From JBQTKD01 sp052389435 (GTDB lineage Bacteria > Actinomycetota > Actinomycetes > Sporichthyales > Sporichthyaceae): a DNA stretch of 64,000 bases. Every line of letters starts with the position of its first letter. The stretch's first letter is position 1. The DNA lies in contig JBQTIB010000066.1 in the NCBI GenBank assembly GCA_052389435.1, forward strand, positions 1 to 64,000. The letters are read 5' to 3'. The notes under the pieces were generated by a model that was given only the letters and a program-made list of their open reading frames with translations, had not been told where the DNA came from and did not search any database. The position numbers and the translations under genes are program-made. Below, piece by piece: positions 8,311-16,368 of this stretch.

Positions 8311-8766
8311 ATGCCTGCCGTGAACAAGCCCTACGTTCTGTCCATCGCCGCCGCCCTCGCGGTCGGTGGCGGCCTCACCGCCATGGGCGTTGCCCTCGCC
8401 GAAGACGAGAGCGAAGCTCGGGTCGTCGTCGCGTCGACGCCCCTGGAGGAGGCGGCGCCCGTGCAGCGCGTGGACTACGACAACATCCCGGGCATGGCGA
8501 TGGGCGCGCCGCCGGGGAGCGCGCAGATGCTCTGCTCGGATCCGAAGAACTGCACGCTCGTCTTCATCGCGCCGACCGACGAGGTCGTCAAGCCGTTCGG
8601 GCTGAAGGTGAAGCTGCTCAAGGCCACCGCGAAGCGCGTGACCATTTCCGTCGACGGCAGGAAGCAATCCGTGGTGCCGGGCAAGACCGAAGCAGTCGAG
8701 GGCGCCAAGGTGAAGCTCGTGGGAACGCCCGGAACCGTAGTCACGCTGAACTTCGCGAAGAAGTAG
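8311..8766 (+). CDS. Secreted protein of unknown function, paralogue 1
   Basis: About 151 residues with an N-terminal signal sequence (YVLSIAAALAVGGGLTAMGVALA). The mature part contains CSDPKNC (a CX5C pair), then CTLVFIAP, KPFGLKVKLL, ISVDGRK and VEGAKVKLVG. The same ordered motifs occur in the next gene, so the two are tandem duplicates of one small secreted beta-rich domain that I cannot name. The two cysteines probably form a disulfide outside the cell. The start is uncertain (ATG 8311 or GTG 8320). It lies behind the heme operon but beyond a strong hairpin, so it is likely a separate unit. Confidence 0.75.
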   Translation: MPAVNKPYVLSIAAALAVGGGLTAMGVALAEDESEARVVVASTPLEEAAPVQRVDYDNIPGMAMGAPPGSAQMLCSDPKNCTLVFIAPTDEVVKPFGLKVKLLKATAKRVTISVDGRKQSVVPGKTEAVEGAKVKLVGTPGTVVTLNFAKK

Positions 8767-8832
8767 CCGAGGAGGCTGGTCACGATCCGCCCTGCGTCGC
8801 ATCGTCCAGCAGCCACCGGGAAGTTCCCTTCG

Positions 8833-9267
8833 ATGCCGCCCGTCGATCGTTCGCTCGTGCTCTCCGCGCTCGGCTCCCTCGTTCTCGGCGGGATCCTGAC
8901 CACGGGCGGCATCGCCATCGCCCGGTCCGACGCCCCCGCCGAGCAGGTCGCCGCGAGCGCCACCGCGGAGCAGGCGAGGCCGGCCGCGACGGAGCAGAGC
9001 AAGCCCGCGGCGCCGAAGGACTCGGGCATGACGTGCACGGGCGAGAAGACCTGCACCCTGTACTTCGCCCCGAAGAGCGCGGACACGCTCGCACCCTTCG
9101 GCCTGAGCGTGAAGCTCGTCGGTTCCAAGCCCAACGAGGCGAACTTCTCCGTCGACGGCAGGAAGCACACGGCCAAGAAGGGCAAGGCCGTCGCCGTCGA
9201 GGGTGCCAAGGTGCGGTTCGTCGACGTCACCAAGGGCGAGGTCGCGCTGGAGTTCACCAAGGCGTAG
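8833..9267 (+). CDS. Secreted protein of unknown function, paralogue 2
   Basis: A 144-residue paralogue of the preceding gene. It has a signal peptide (LVLSALGSLVLGGILTTGGIAIA), an Ala/Glu/Gln-rich linker of about 35 residues, then CTGEKTC (the same CX5C spacing), CTLYFAP, APFGLSVKLVG, FSVDGRK, VEGAKVRFVD and VALEF. The conserved core is about 75 residues with roughly half the positions identical, indicating tandem duplication with divergence of the linker. No family is recognised. It ends 57 bp before the partner-switching cluster and may be unrelated to it. Confidence 0.75.
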   Translation: MPPVDRSLVLSALGSLVLGGILTTGGIAIARSDAPAEQVAASATAEQARPAATEQSKPAAPKDSGMTCTGEKTCTLYFAPKSADTLAPFGLSVKLVGSKPNEANFSVDGRKHTAKKGKAVAVEGAKVRFVDVTKGEVALEFTKA

Positions 9268-9324
9268 GTGCCTAGACTCGGGCCCGCCGGGGAAGGATCC
9301 GAGGGTCGCGCGGGAGGGACCGCC

Positions 9325-10491
9325 GTGAGCTATCAGGGCGAGTTCTTTCCCCGTCCGGCCGTCGCGGACGAACGCTTCGAGCGAGTGCTGCGCCTGGCCA
9401 AGATCCACTTCGACATGCCGAGCGCCGTCGTGCGGATCTTCGGCGACGGGATCACGTGGGCCAAGGCCTACGACGGGCTCGATCCGGTCCACGCCGCCGC
9501 GGTCCCGGTGTCCCGCTCCTCGATCAGCGCCACGGTCCTGGCGACGGGCCGCCCGGTCGTCGTGCCCGACACCCGGGCGGACCCGCGGTGGGCCGACCAT
9601 CCGCGCCTGGGCGAGATTGGCTTCTACGCCGGGTACCCGTTCTTCGGCCGGTCCGGCGAGGTCGTCGGGGTCCTGTGCCTGCTCGACGATCGCCCGCGCG
9701 AGTTCGACGAGAACCGGCTGGCAGAGCTCGGCGAGCTCGCCGAGTGGATCGGCGAGGAGTGGGAGCTCGGCGAACAGCTCGTCGCGGCCGGGGCCGTGCA
9801 GCGAGGTCTCATGCCGGACCGGACGCTGAGCTGCGGGGAGTACGAGATCGCCGGAGACTGCGTGCCGGCCCGGGCGATCGGCGGCGACTTCTTCGACTAC
9901 TACCTGCAGTTCGACTACTTCCTGCAGGACGAGACCGTCCACCTGGTGCTCGCCGACGTCATGGGCAAGGGCCTGTCCTCGGCGGTCCTGGCCGCCACCG
10001 CCCGCGCGACGCTGCGCAGCGCCATGCGCACCCGCGAAAGCCTCGCGGCCTGCATCGGGCACAGCGCCACGGCGCTGGCCGCCGACCTGGACCGTCGCGC
10101 CAGCTTCGTGACGCTGTTCGCCGCTCGTCTGGATCCGCACCGCCACCGCCTGGAGTACGTCGACGCGGGCCACGGCATGGCGATGGTCGTGGACCGCCAC
10201 GGCGGCCTGCGCCGGCTCACCTCCCGCGACGTTCCGCTCGGCGTGCTTCCCGAGGCCACCTGGCACCGCCTGGAGACCCGCCTGGAACCGGGCGAGGCTC
10301 TGCTGGCGGTCAGCGACGGCTTCCTCGACCACTTCGCGGACGTGCCCGAGGCCCTCGCGGCCGGCGTCGAGGCGACGCTGGACTCCGCCGACGCCGCGTC
10401 CATCGTCGAGGCGTTGGTCGAGCGGACGCAGGCGGGCGAACCCTCCGACGACGTCACCGCGCTGGTCGTGCGGCGGCGGGAAGGCGGCTGA
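9325..10491 (+). CDS. GAF domain - PP2C (SpoIIE/RsbU-type) phosphatase 1
   Basis: 388 residues. An N-terminal GAF sensor domain (about 10-150; VPDTRADPRWADHP, FFGRSGEVVGVLCLLDD) precedes a PP2C-like SpoIIE domain. The phosphatase motifs are GGDFFDYY, LADVMGKG, VSDGFLDHF and the metal-binding SDDVTALVV. Such enzymes dephosphorylate STAS anti-sigma antagonists in RsbU-RsbV-RsbW switches. GTG 9325 follows GGGAGG and gives a complete GAF domain. The next gene encodes a second phosphatase of the same plan, one base away, and the substrate-type STAS protein and kinase follow. The signal sensed by the GAF domain is unknown. Confidence 0.9.
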   Translation: MSYQGEFFPRPAVADERFERVLRLAKIHFDMPSAVVRIFGDGITWAKAYDGLDPVHAAAVPVSRSSISATVLATGRPVVVPDTRADPRWADHPRLGEIGFYAGYPFFGRSGEVVGVLCLLDDRPREFDENRLAELGELAEWIGEEWELGEQLVAAGAVQRGLMPDRTLSCGEYEIAGDCVPARAIGGDFFDYYLQFDYFLQDETVHLVLADVMGKGLSSAVLAATARATLRSAMRTRESLAACIGHSATALAADLDRRASFVTLFAARLDPHRHRLEYVDAGHGMAMVVDRHGGLRRLTSRDVPLGVLPEATWHRLETRLEPGEALLAVSDGFLDHFADVPEALAAGVEATLDSADAASIVEALVERTQAGEPSDDVTALVVRRREGG

Positions 10492-10492
10492 C

Positions 10493-11647
10493 GTGGCGGC
10501 CGCGAGCCTTTCGCAGCCGGAGATCGAGATCTCCCCGGCGATCGCGCGCGCCCTGGCCCGCGTCGTGCGGCTCGCCCAGCGCATCGTCGAAGTCCCCATG
10601 GCCCTGTTCTCCGTGGTCGAGGACCGCGAGGTGACCTTCTACGCGACGGCCGGACTGCCCGAGGGGCTGACGGGCCTGCCGTTGGAGCAGTCCTTCTGCC
10701 GCATCGCCGTCGGATCCCGCGAGCCGCTGGTCGTACCCGACGCCCTGCTCGACCCCCGCTTCCGCGACCTCGACGTCGTCCGGGGAGCGCCGGGAGTTCG
10801 CTTCTACGCCGCGGTGCCCCTCGGTGGGACCGCCCACCGCGCCGCCGCGACGCTCTCGGTCATCGACGTGCGCCCCCGAGAGCTGACCGCACGTCAGATC
10901 CAAGCTCTGCGGGACCTTGCGAGCTGGGTCGAGGACGAACTGGACCGTGACCTCGACCTGCGCGAGGCCCGGGACATCCAACGCAGCCTGCTGCCCACAC
11001 GCTCCCCGGAGAATCCGGGCCTGGAGTTCGCGGGCCGCTGCCTGCCCGCCCGCGACATCGGCGGGGACTTCTTCGACCACTTCGAACGCGACGGCGCCAC
11101 GCAGATCCTGCTCGCCGACGTCACGGGCCGCGGCCTCCCCGCCGTGATCCTCGCCGCGACGGTGCGGGCCTCGCTGCGGGCGGCCTACCGGGACCGCGAC
11201 GGGCTCGCGGCCATGGTGAACCGCAGCGCCGATTCGCTGCACGCCGACCTCGAACGCACCGGCGGCTACGCCACGCTGTTCGCGGCGCGCCTCGAGCCCG
11301 ACGGCCGGGTGGAGTACGTCGCCGCCGGCCACGCGCTGGCATGGGTGGTCCACCGCGACGGATCGGCCCTCACCCGCCTGACCTGCGCCGAGCTTCCGCT
11401 GGGGCTGGTGGCGCATTCGACCCTGACGGCACGGAGGTTGGCGTTGAAGCCGGGGGAGACGTTGGTCGCGGTCAGCGACGGCACGCTGCACCTGTTCCCC
11501 GATCGGGCCGTCGCGGAGCGCGAACTGCTGTCCCTGTTCGCACCGCCCGCGTGCCTGGAGGGTGCGGTGGAGTCCCTCGCCGCGCCGGCGGCCGACCGCG
11601 CAGTGGCCGACGACGTCGCGGTGATCGCCATTCGGCGGCGTTTGTGA
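10493..11647 (+). CDS. GAF domain - PP2C (SpoIIE/RsbU-type) phosphatase 2
   Basis: 384 residues with the same GAF plus SpoIIE plan as its upstream neighbour (PEGLTGLPLEQSFCRIAV, VPDALLDPRF, then GGDFFDHF, LADVTGRG, VSDGTLHLF, ADDVAVIAI). It is a diverged tandem duplicate: the GAF segments differ most, suggesting that each phosphatase senses a different cue while acting on the same downstream STAS protein. All recognisable metal-binding aspartates are present. The one-base gap from the first phosphatase implies translational coupling. Confidence 0.9.
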   Translation: MAAASLSQPEIEISPAIARALARVVRLAQRIVEVPMALFSVVEDREVTFYATAGLPEGLTGLPLEQSFCRIAVGSREPLVVPDALLDPRFRDLDVVRGAPGVRFYAAVPLGGTAHRAAATLSVIDVRPRELTARQIQALRDLASWVEDELDRDLDLREARDIQRSLLPTRSPENPGLEFAGRCLPARDIGGDFFDHFERDGATQILLADVTGRGLPAVILAATVRASLRAAYRDRDGLAAMVNRSADSLHADLERTGGYATLFAARLEPDGRVEYVAAGHALAWVVHRDGSALTRLTCAELPLGLVAHSTLTARRLALKPGETLVAVSDGTLHLFPDRAVAERELLSLFAPPACLEGAVESLAAPAADRAVADDVAVIAIRRRL

Positions 11648-11720
11648 GCGAGAATGCGATCGGTCGTCGGTGCGCGCCACCGCGCGGCACGTCGCCGCAG
11701 GCGCGCGAAGGAGTGGTCGA

Positions 11721-12053
11721 ATGATCATCGAGACCGAGACGGCGGACCGAACAACCGTCATTCGGCTCGCCGGCCGCCTGACGATGGTGACCGCGCCGCT
11801 GCTGCGGCAGACCCTGGAGACGCCGCGGGCGGCGGACGCCAACCGCGTCGTGGTGGACCTGACGGGCACGGAGTTCATCGACTCCTCGGGACTCGGGGCG
11901 CTGGTCACCTCGCTCAAGCGGCTGCGTCAGTCCGGCGGAGACCTGCGGATCGCGGGCGTGCGGGAACAGGCCCGCACCGTGCTGCGGCTGACCAACCTCG
12001 ACCAGGTCCTGGTCCCCTACGACAGCGTCGCCGACGCGGTGGCCTCGTGGTGA
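11721..12053 (+). CDS. STAS-domain anti-sigma factor antagonist (RsbV-type)
   Basis: A 110-residue single STAS domain. The conserved phosphorylatable serine lies in TEFIDSSGLGALVTSLKRL, the signature of RsbV/SpoIIAA antagonists, which bind the anti-sigma kinase when unphosphorylated. Reading could begin further upstream, but the ATG at 11721 has AAGGAG seven bases before it and starts the first strand of the fold (MIIETETADRTTVIRLAG). It overlaps the kinase gene by four bases. In the inferred circuit it is phosphorylated by that kinase and reactivated by the two upstream phosphatases. Confidence 0.92.
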   Translation: MIIETETADRTTVIRLAGRLTMVTAPLLRQTLETPRAADANRVVVDLTGTEFIDSSGLGALVTSLKRLRQSGGDLRIAGVREQARTVLRLTNLDQVLVPYDSVADAVASW

Positions 12054-12463
12054 CCTCGGGCTACCGGCTCGCGACGGTCGCCGACCTCGAGTCGCTGGAC
12101 CTGCTGCACGAACTGATGCTGCGACTCGCCGAGGACCACCCGGACGTCACCGCGCTGGACTGGAGCCTGCTCGAGACCGCGATGGTCGAACTGATCAACA
12201 ACCTGATCCTGCACGGCGAGAGCCCCGACGGCGGGCCCGTCGAGTTCGCCCTCGACGTGGAGGTGGAACCCGCCCGGCTCCTCGCACGCCTCTACGACAC
12301 CGGATCTGCCTGCCCGGAACCGACGGGCCGTGCGATGCCCGAGGTCTGGGCGGAGAACGGCCGCGGGCTCGCCCTGGCCGAGGCCGTGCTCGACCACCTC
12401 GCCTACGAACGCTCCGACGCTCGCAACCTCTGGACGCTCATCCGCCTGCGCACCTGCGCCTGA
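12050..12463 (+). CDS. Anti-sigma factor serine kinase (RsbW-type HATPase)
   Basis: A 137-residue HATPase_c_2 protein. The N box (ETAMVELINNLILHGES), G1 box (RLYDTGSACPEP) and G2 region (ENGRGLALAEAVLDHLAYER) are present, as in RsbW/SpoIIAB kinases that bind a sigma factor or phosphorylate a STAS protein. The GTG at 12050 overlaps the antagonist's stop as GTGA; an adjacent GTG at 12047 is equally possible. No sigma factor gene lies in the cluster, so the controlled regulator must be encoded elsewhere. Confidence 0.88.
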   Translation: MTSGYRLATVADLESLDLLHELMLRLAEDHPDVTALDWSLLETAMVELINNLILHGESPDGGPVEFALDVEVEPARLLARLYDTGSACPEPTGRAMPEVWAENGRGLALAEAVLDHLAYERSDARNLWTLIRLRTCA

Positions 12464-12499
12464 CGGTCCCTCGCAGCACCTCGACGAAGAGGACGGCTC

Positions 12500-13468
12500 G
12501 TGATCACTCCCCAGGACGCCCGTCTGCATACGCCGTCGTCGCCGACCCCCGCCTGGGCCGAGACGAACTACTGGGGCTTCCACGTCCCCGGGACCGACTA
12601 CTTCGTCAACATCTACGCCCTGTTCCGCACCAACCTCGGCGTGGTGCAGACGATGGTCGCGATCAACTCCCGGCGCGCCGGCGCGGTGTGGGAGGGCGAC
12701 TACTGGGACTTCCAGGCCCACGTGGAGATTCCCGACGGCTTCGACATGCTCGACTACCGCCTCGATTCGGGTCTGGCGGTGAAGGCGATCGAACCGAACG
12801 TGCGCTACGAGGTCTCCTTCGACGACGGCGAGGGCACCTCGATCCGGTTCGACTACCGCGCGCTGATGGCGCCGTTCGACATCCACGACCCGGAGATGGA
12901 CCCGATGGCCGGCGAGGCCTGGGGCGACGCCTACAACGGCCACTTCGACCAGACCGGGGTGTTCACCGGGGAACTGACGCTGCGTGGACAGCGCATGCCC
13001 TTCGAGTGCGTGTCCACCTGGGACCACAGCTGGGGGATCCGCCCGGAGCGGCACCGCTCTTCGCTGTCCTGGCTGCACGCACACTTCGGCGAGGACCTCG
13101 CCATCCACGCGATGCTCGCCTACGACCCGGCCGATCGCGCGGGCACGATGACCCTCACCCACGGCTACGTGCTGGAGGACGGCGCGGTCTACGGCCTGAC
13201 CGGCGGCACCGGCAGCACCTCCCACGATGGCTGGTACCCGGCGGGCAAGGACCTGACGCTGACCGACGGGCGCGGCAGGCAGTGGAACCTGCGCGGCGTC
13301 GGGCGCACCGCGTTCCCGTTGCAGGCGTGGCCGGACATCGTGTTCTTCCAGGCGCTGATGGACTGGACCGTCGACGGGGGACGGGCCGGCGCCGGGGAGA
13401 CGATGGACTTCTACGCCGTGGCGGATCTGACGGACGAACAGGCCAAGCGGGGCCAGGGCCCCTGGTAG
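12500..13468 (+). CDS. DUF7064/DUF7065-like (CrtC-like fold) protein
   Basis: A 322-residue cytosolic protein without signal sequence or membrane spans, rich in Trp and Asp. The pattern NYWGFHVPGTDYFVNIYALFR near the N-terminus and CVSTWDHSWGIRPE in the middle resemble actinobacterial DUF7064/7065 proteins, distant relatives of the hydroxyneurosporene synthase (CrtC) two-lipocalin fold. Enzymatic activity is not established for these and I assign none. The GTG start is preceded by GAAGAGGA. It stands 36 bases behind the anti-sigma kinase gene, so could be the last member of that transcript. Confidence 0.6.
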   Translation: MITPQDARLHTPSSPTPAWAETNYWGFHVPGTDYFVNIYALFRTNLGVVQTMVAINSRRAGAVWEGDYWDFQAHVEIPDGFDMLDYRLDSGLAVKAIEPNVRYEVSFDDGEGTSIRFDYRALMAPFDIHDPEMDPMAGEAWGDAYNGHFDQTGVFTGELTLRGQRMPFECVSTWDHSWGIRPERHRSSLSWLHAHFGEDLAIHAMLAYDPADRAGTMTLTHGYVLEDGAVYGLTGGTGSTSHDGWYPAGKDLTLTDGRGRQWNLRGVGRTAFPLQAWPDIVFFQALMDWTVDGGRAGAGETMDFYAVADLTDEQAKRGQGPW

Positions 13469-13502
13469 GTCCGGGCGGAGGCGTCGGTTTTAGGCTGCGG
13501 GG

Positions 13503-14258
13503 ATGACCGACACCGCGTACCGCCTGCTCCTGCTGCGCCACGGCCACTCCGAGTGGAACGCCAAGAACCTGTTCACCGGGTGGGTGGACGTCGACATCAA
13601 CGCCCAGGGCGAGTCCGAGGCGGTGCGCGGCGGCCATCTGATGGCCGAGAAGGCGCTGCTGCCCGACGTCGTCCACACCTCGCTGCTGCGCCGGGCCATC
13701 CGCACCGGCGAACTCGCCCTGCACGCCGCGGACCGGCACTGGATCCCCGTGCGGCGGCACTGGCGCCTGAACGAGCGTCACTACGGCGCCCTGCAGGGCA
13801 AGGACAAGAAGGCGACGCTGGCCGAGTTCGGCGAGGAGCAGTTCATGCTCTGGCGTCGCTCCTACGACACCCCGCCGCCCCCGCTGGCCGACGAGGACGA
13901 GTTCTCCCAGGTCGGCGACGCCCGGTACGCGGCGCTGCCCGACGCGCTCCTCCCGCGCACCGAGTGCCTGGCCAACGTCGTGGACCGGCTCCTGCCGTAC
14001 TGGTACGACGCGATCGTGCCGGACCTCCAGGCCCACCCGGTCGTGCTCGTGGTCGCGCACGGGAACTCGCTGCGGGCGCTGGTCAAGCACCTCGACGGCA
14101 TCGGCGACGACGAGATCGCGGGGTTGAACATCCCGACGGGCATCCCGCTGCTGTACCGCCTCGACTCCTCGTTCGCACCGATCGTCGCGGGCGGGGAGTA
14201 CCTCGACCCCGACGCCGCGGCGGCGGCGGCCGCCAAGGTGGCCAACCAGGGGCGCTGA
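13503..14258 (+). CDS. gpmA: 2,3-bisphosphoglycerate-dependent phosphoglycerate mutase
   Basis: The 251-residue enzyme interconverts 3- and 2-phosphoglycerate in glycolysis. Family features are present: LLLLRHGHSEWNAKNLFTGW with the phospho-His, WRLNERHYGALQGKDK with the proton-donor Glu, and VVAHGNSLRALVKHL with the second catalytic His. The usual RHGES is RHGHS here, an unusual Glu-to-His change beside the catalytic His that does not remove a catalytic residue. It is convergent with phoU, with 6 bp between them, an arrangement seen in many actinobacteria next to the SenX3-RegX3 locus. Confidence 0.96.
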   Translation: MTDTAYRLLLLRHGHSEWNAKNLFTGWVDVDINAQGESEAVRGGHLMAEKALLPDVVHTSLLRRAIRTGELALHAADRHWIPVRRHWRLNERHYGALQGKDKKATLAEFGEEQFMLWRRSYDTPPPPLADEDEFSQVGDARYAALPDALLPRTECLANVVDRLLPYWYDAIVPDLQAHPVVLVVAHGNSLRALVKHLDGIGDDEIAGLNIPTGIPLLYRLDSSFAPIVAGGEYLDPDAAAAAAAKVANQGR

Positions 14259-14264
14259 ACCCGG

Positions 14265-14954
14265 CTAGGCCTGCGCCTCGAGGCTGGCGATGTCCTGCGG
14301 GTCGAGCTCGTCCGGCCACGTGCCGGTGGCCAGGTACACCACGCGGTGGGCCACCGAAACGGCGTGGTCGGCGAAGCGTTCGTAGTAGCGCGAGAGCAGG
14401 GTGATGTCCACGGCGGCCTCGATGCCGTGGGTCCACTCCGGACCGAGCAGCAGCGTGAAGACCTTCTTGTGCAGCCGGTCCATCTGGTCGTCGGTGCGGT
14501 CGAGTTCCATGGCCGCCGCGACGTTGCGGGAGGCCACGACCTCGCCGGCCTTGGTGACCAGCAGCTGGGCGACGTAGTTCATCTCCAGCACCGTCGAAAT
14601 CAGCTCGACGGGCACCGCGGGACGCGGGGCGCGCATCTTCGCGACCTTGGCCACGTGCAGCGCGAGGTCGCCCATGCGCTCGAGGTCGTCCACCATGCGC
14701 AGGCTCGTGACGAGCACGCGCAGATCGGTGGCCACCACCGGCTGCTGCCGGGCCAGGAGGTCGACGATCTTCTCGTCGAGCTCCTCCCGGCGCTTGTCGA
14801 TCTGCCGATCGTGCTCGATGACGCTCTCCGCGAGGTCGGCGTCGCCCTCCAGCAGGGACGTCGTCGCCCGGGCCATCGCGAATCCCACGAGCTGGGTCAT
14901 CTCGACGAGGGATTCGCCGATCGCCGCCAGTTCGCCCCGGAACGCGTTGCGCAT
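14265..14954 (-). CDS. phoU: Phosphate uptake regulator PhoU
   Basis: A 229-residue all-helical protein with two PhoU repeats. PhoU links the phosphate-specific transporter to the histidine kinase and represses the phosphate-starvation response when phosphate is plentiful. Motifs include LRMVDDLERMGDLALHVAK in repeat 1 and SRYYERFADHAVSVAHRV in repeat 2, the metal-binding E/DxxxD pairs of the family. The ATG at 14954 has GAGGAG seven bases upstream. It is divergent from senX3-regX3, the classical arrangement. Confidence 0.96.
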   Translation of the reverse strand: MRNAFRGELAAIGESLVEMTQLVGFAMARATTSLLEGDADLAESVIEHDRQIDKRREELDEKIVDLLARQQPVVATDLRVLVTSLRMVDDLERMGDLALHVAKVAKMRAPRPAVPVELISTVLEMNYVAQLLVTKAGEVVASRNVAAAMELDRTDDQMDRLHKKVFTLLLGPEWTHGIEAAVDITLLSRYYERFADHAVSVAHRVVYLATGTWPDELDPQDIASLEAQA

Positions 14955-15035
14955 GCTTGTACTCCTCGGTAGACGGCGTGCCGAACGGCCGCAGTCCATA
15001 GTCGGCAGTCGGCCTCAGCAGAATCGCGCGGCAGC

Positions 15036-15068
15036 GTGAACGGCCACGGGCGTCCAGGTGAACACTTC
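15036..15068. promoter_or_regulatory. Candidate PHO box (11-bp direct repeat units)
   Basis: GTGAACG at 15036 and GTGAACA at 15058 are spaced 22 bp apart, i.e. two 11-bp units, with a degenerate unit between. The complement GTTCAC is the core of the actinobacterial PhoP direct-repeat unit. The site lies between divergent phoU and senX3. Confidence 0.45.
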
Positions 15069-15135
15069 CCACAGTCTGACGTCTTGGGCCTGCGGGTGGT
15101 TACGGCGTGTCGTTCGGCGACCTACCATCGCCCTA

Positions 15136-16368
15136 GTGGACCTCTCGCTGGTGCTCGGCGTCGCGCTCGGCCTGCTCGTCGGCCTCGGTGCGCGGCTGTC
15201 GTATCGAATCAGTCAGCGCCAACTGCACGGCGCGCCCGCCACGGACGAGGTCATCCACGGACTCTCTCCCGGTGTCGGCCAGGTGCTCGTGGTCCTGCGC
15301 TCGCTGGCCGTCGTGCTCGACGAGAAGGACAAGGTCGTCAAGGCCAGCCCCGCCGCCTACGCGTTCGGGATCGTGCGGGCGCAGAGTCTGGTCGCCAACG
15401 ACCTCGTCGCGCTGGTCGAGACGGTCCGCCGCGACGGACGCATCCGGCAGGTTGAACTGGACCTGCCCCGCGGCCCGGTCGGCGGCGGGATGCTCCCGGT
15501 GAACGTGCGCGTGGCCCCGCTCGGCACAGCCCACGTGCTGGTGCTGATCGAGGACCAGACGGACACCAAGCGGCTCGACGCCATCCGGCGGGACTTCGTG
15601 GCCAACGTGTCCCACGAACTCAAGACCCCCGTCGGAGCGCTGCGCCTGCTCGCCGAGGCCGTCCAGCACGGTTCCCACGACCCCGAGGCCGTCGAACGCT
15701 TCGCGGGGCGCATGCAGCACGAATCGCAGCGCCTTTCGCTGCTCGTGCAGGAGCTCATCGATCTGTCCCGGCTGGAAAGTGACGACCCGTTGAAGGAGCC
15801 CGAGGAGGTCTCCGTCGACGACGCCGTCTCCGAGGCCATCGTCCGGGCGCGCGAGGCCGCCGCCGCCCACGAGATCGCCGTGGGCGTCGAGGGCGAGCAC
15901 GGCCTGCGGGTCTACGGAAGCGCGGCCCAGATCGCCATGGCGCTCGGCAACCTCGTCGAGAACGCCGTCAACTACTCCCCGAGCGGCACCCGCGTGACCG
16001 TTCGGGTGCGTCGGGCCGGCGGCCTGGCCGAGATCGAAATCGTGGACCAGGGCATCGGCATTCCGCGGGAGGAGCAGGAGCGCATCTTCGAGCGCTTCTA
16101 CCGCGTGGACCCGGCCCGTTCCCGCATCACCGGAGGCACCGGACTCGGACTGTCCATCGTCAAGCACGTCGCCCGCAACCACGGCGGCGACGTACGCGTG
16201 CAGAGCAAGGAGGGCGCGGGCGCGACGTTCGTGCTGCGCCTGCCCCTGCTCGCCGCCAATTCCCCTGCCGTGCGGCGGCCGCTGGAGCCCGCCGCCTTCC
16301 CCCGCCATGGATTTGCCGAACCTGCTCCCGGGACACGCCCGGGCGCCCTGGAACAGAGGTGGCCGTGA
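15136..16368 (+). CDS. senX3: Phosphate-responsive sensor histidine kinase (SenX3/PhoR)
   Basis: About 410 residues. It has one N-terminal membrane anchor (LSLVLGVALGLLVGLG), a PAS-like segment (about 45-140), then a HisKA domain with His160 in FVANVSHELKTPVGALR. The HATPase domain follows, with N box NLVENAVNYSP, G1 DQGIGIP, F box and G2 GTGLGLSIVKH. SenX3 autophosphorylates and passes phosphate to RegX3, with PhoU as inhibitor. The frame is open to GTG 15058, but GTG 15136 starts directly at the membrane segment. TACCAT at 15124-15129 lies just upstream, so a leaderless transcript is possible. Confidence 0.93.
   Translation: MDLSLVLGVALGLLVGLGARLSYRISQRQLHGAPATDEVIHGLSPGVGQVLVVLRSLAVVLDEKDKVVKASPAAYAFGIVRAQSLVANDLVALVETVRRDGRIRQVELDLPRGPVGGGMLPVNVRVAPLGTAHVLVLIEDQTDTKRLDAIRRDFVANVSHELKTPVGALRLLAEAVQHGSHDPEAVERFAGRMQHESQRLSLLVQELIDLSRLESDDPLKEPEEVSVDDAVSEAIVRAREAAAAHEIAVGVEGEHGLRVYGSAAQIAMALGNLVENAVNYSPSGTRVTVRVRRAGGLAEIEIVDQGIGIPREEQERIFERFYRVDPARSRITGGTGLGLSIVKHVARNHGGDVRVQSKEGAGATFVLRLPLLAANSPAVRRPLEPAAFPRHGFAEPAPGTRPGALEQRWP

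Noticed and set aside
8146..10599. An 817-codon antisense frame over the secreted proteins and phosphatase 1
   Set aside because: Same shadow effect; the sense genes have ribosome binding sites and motifs.
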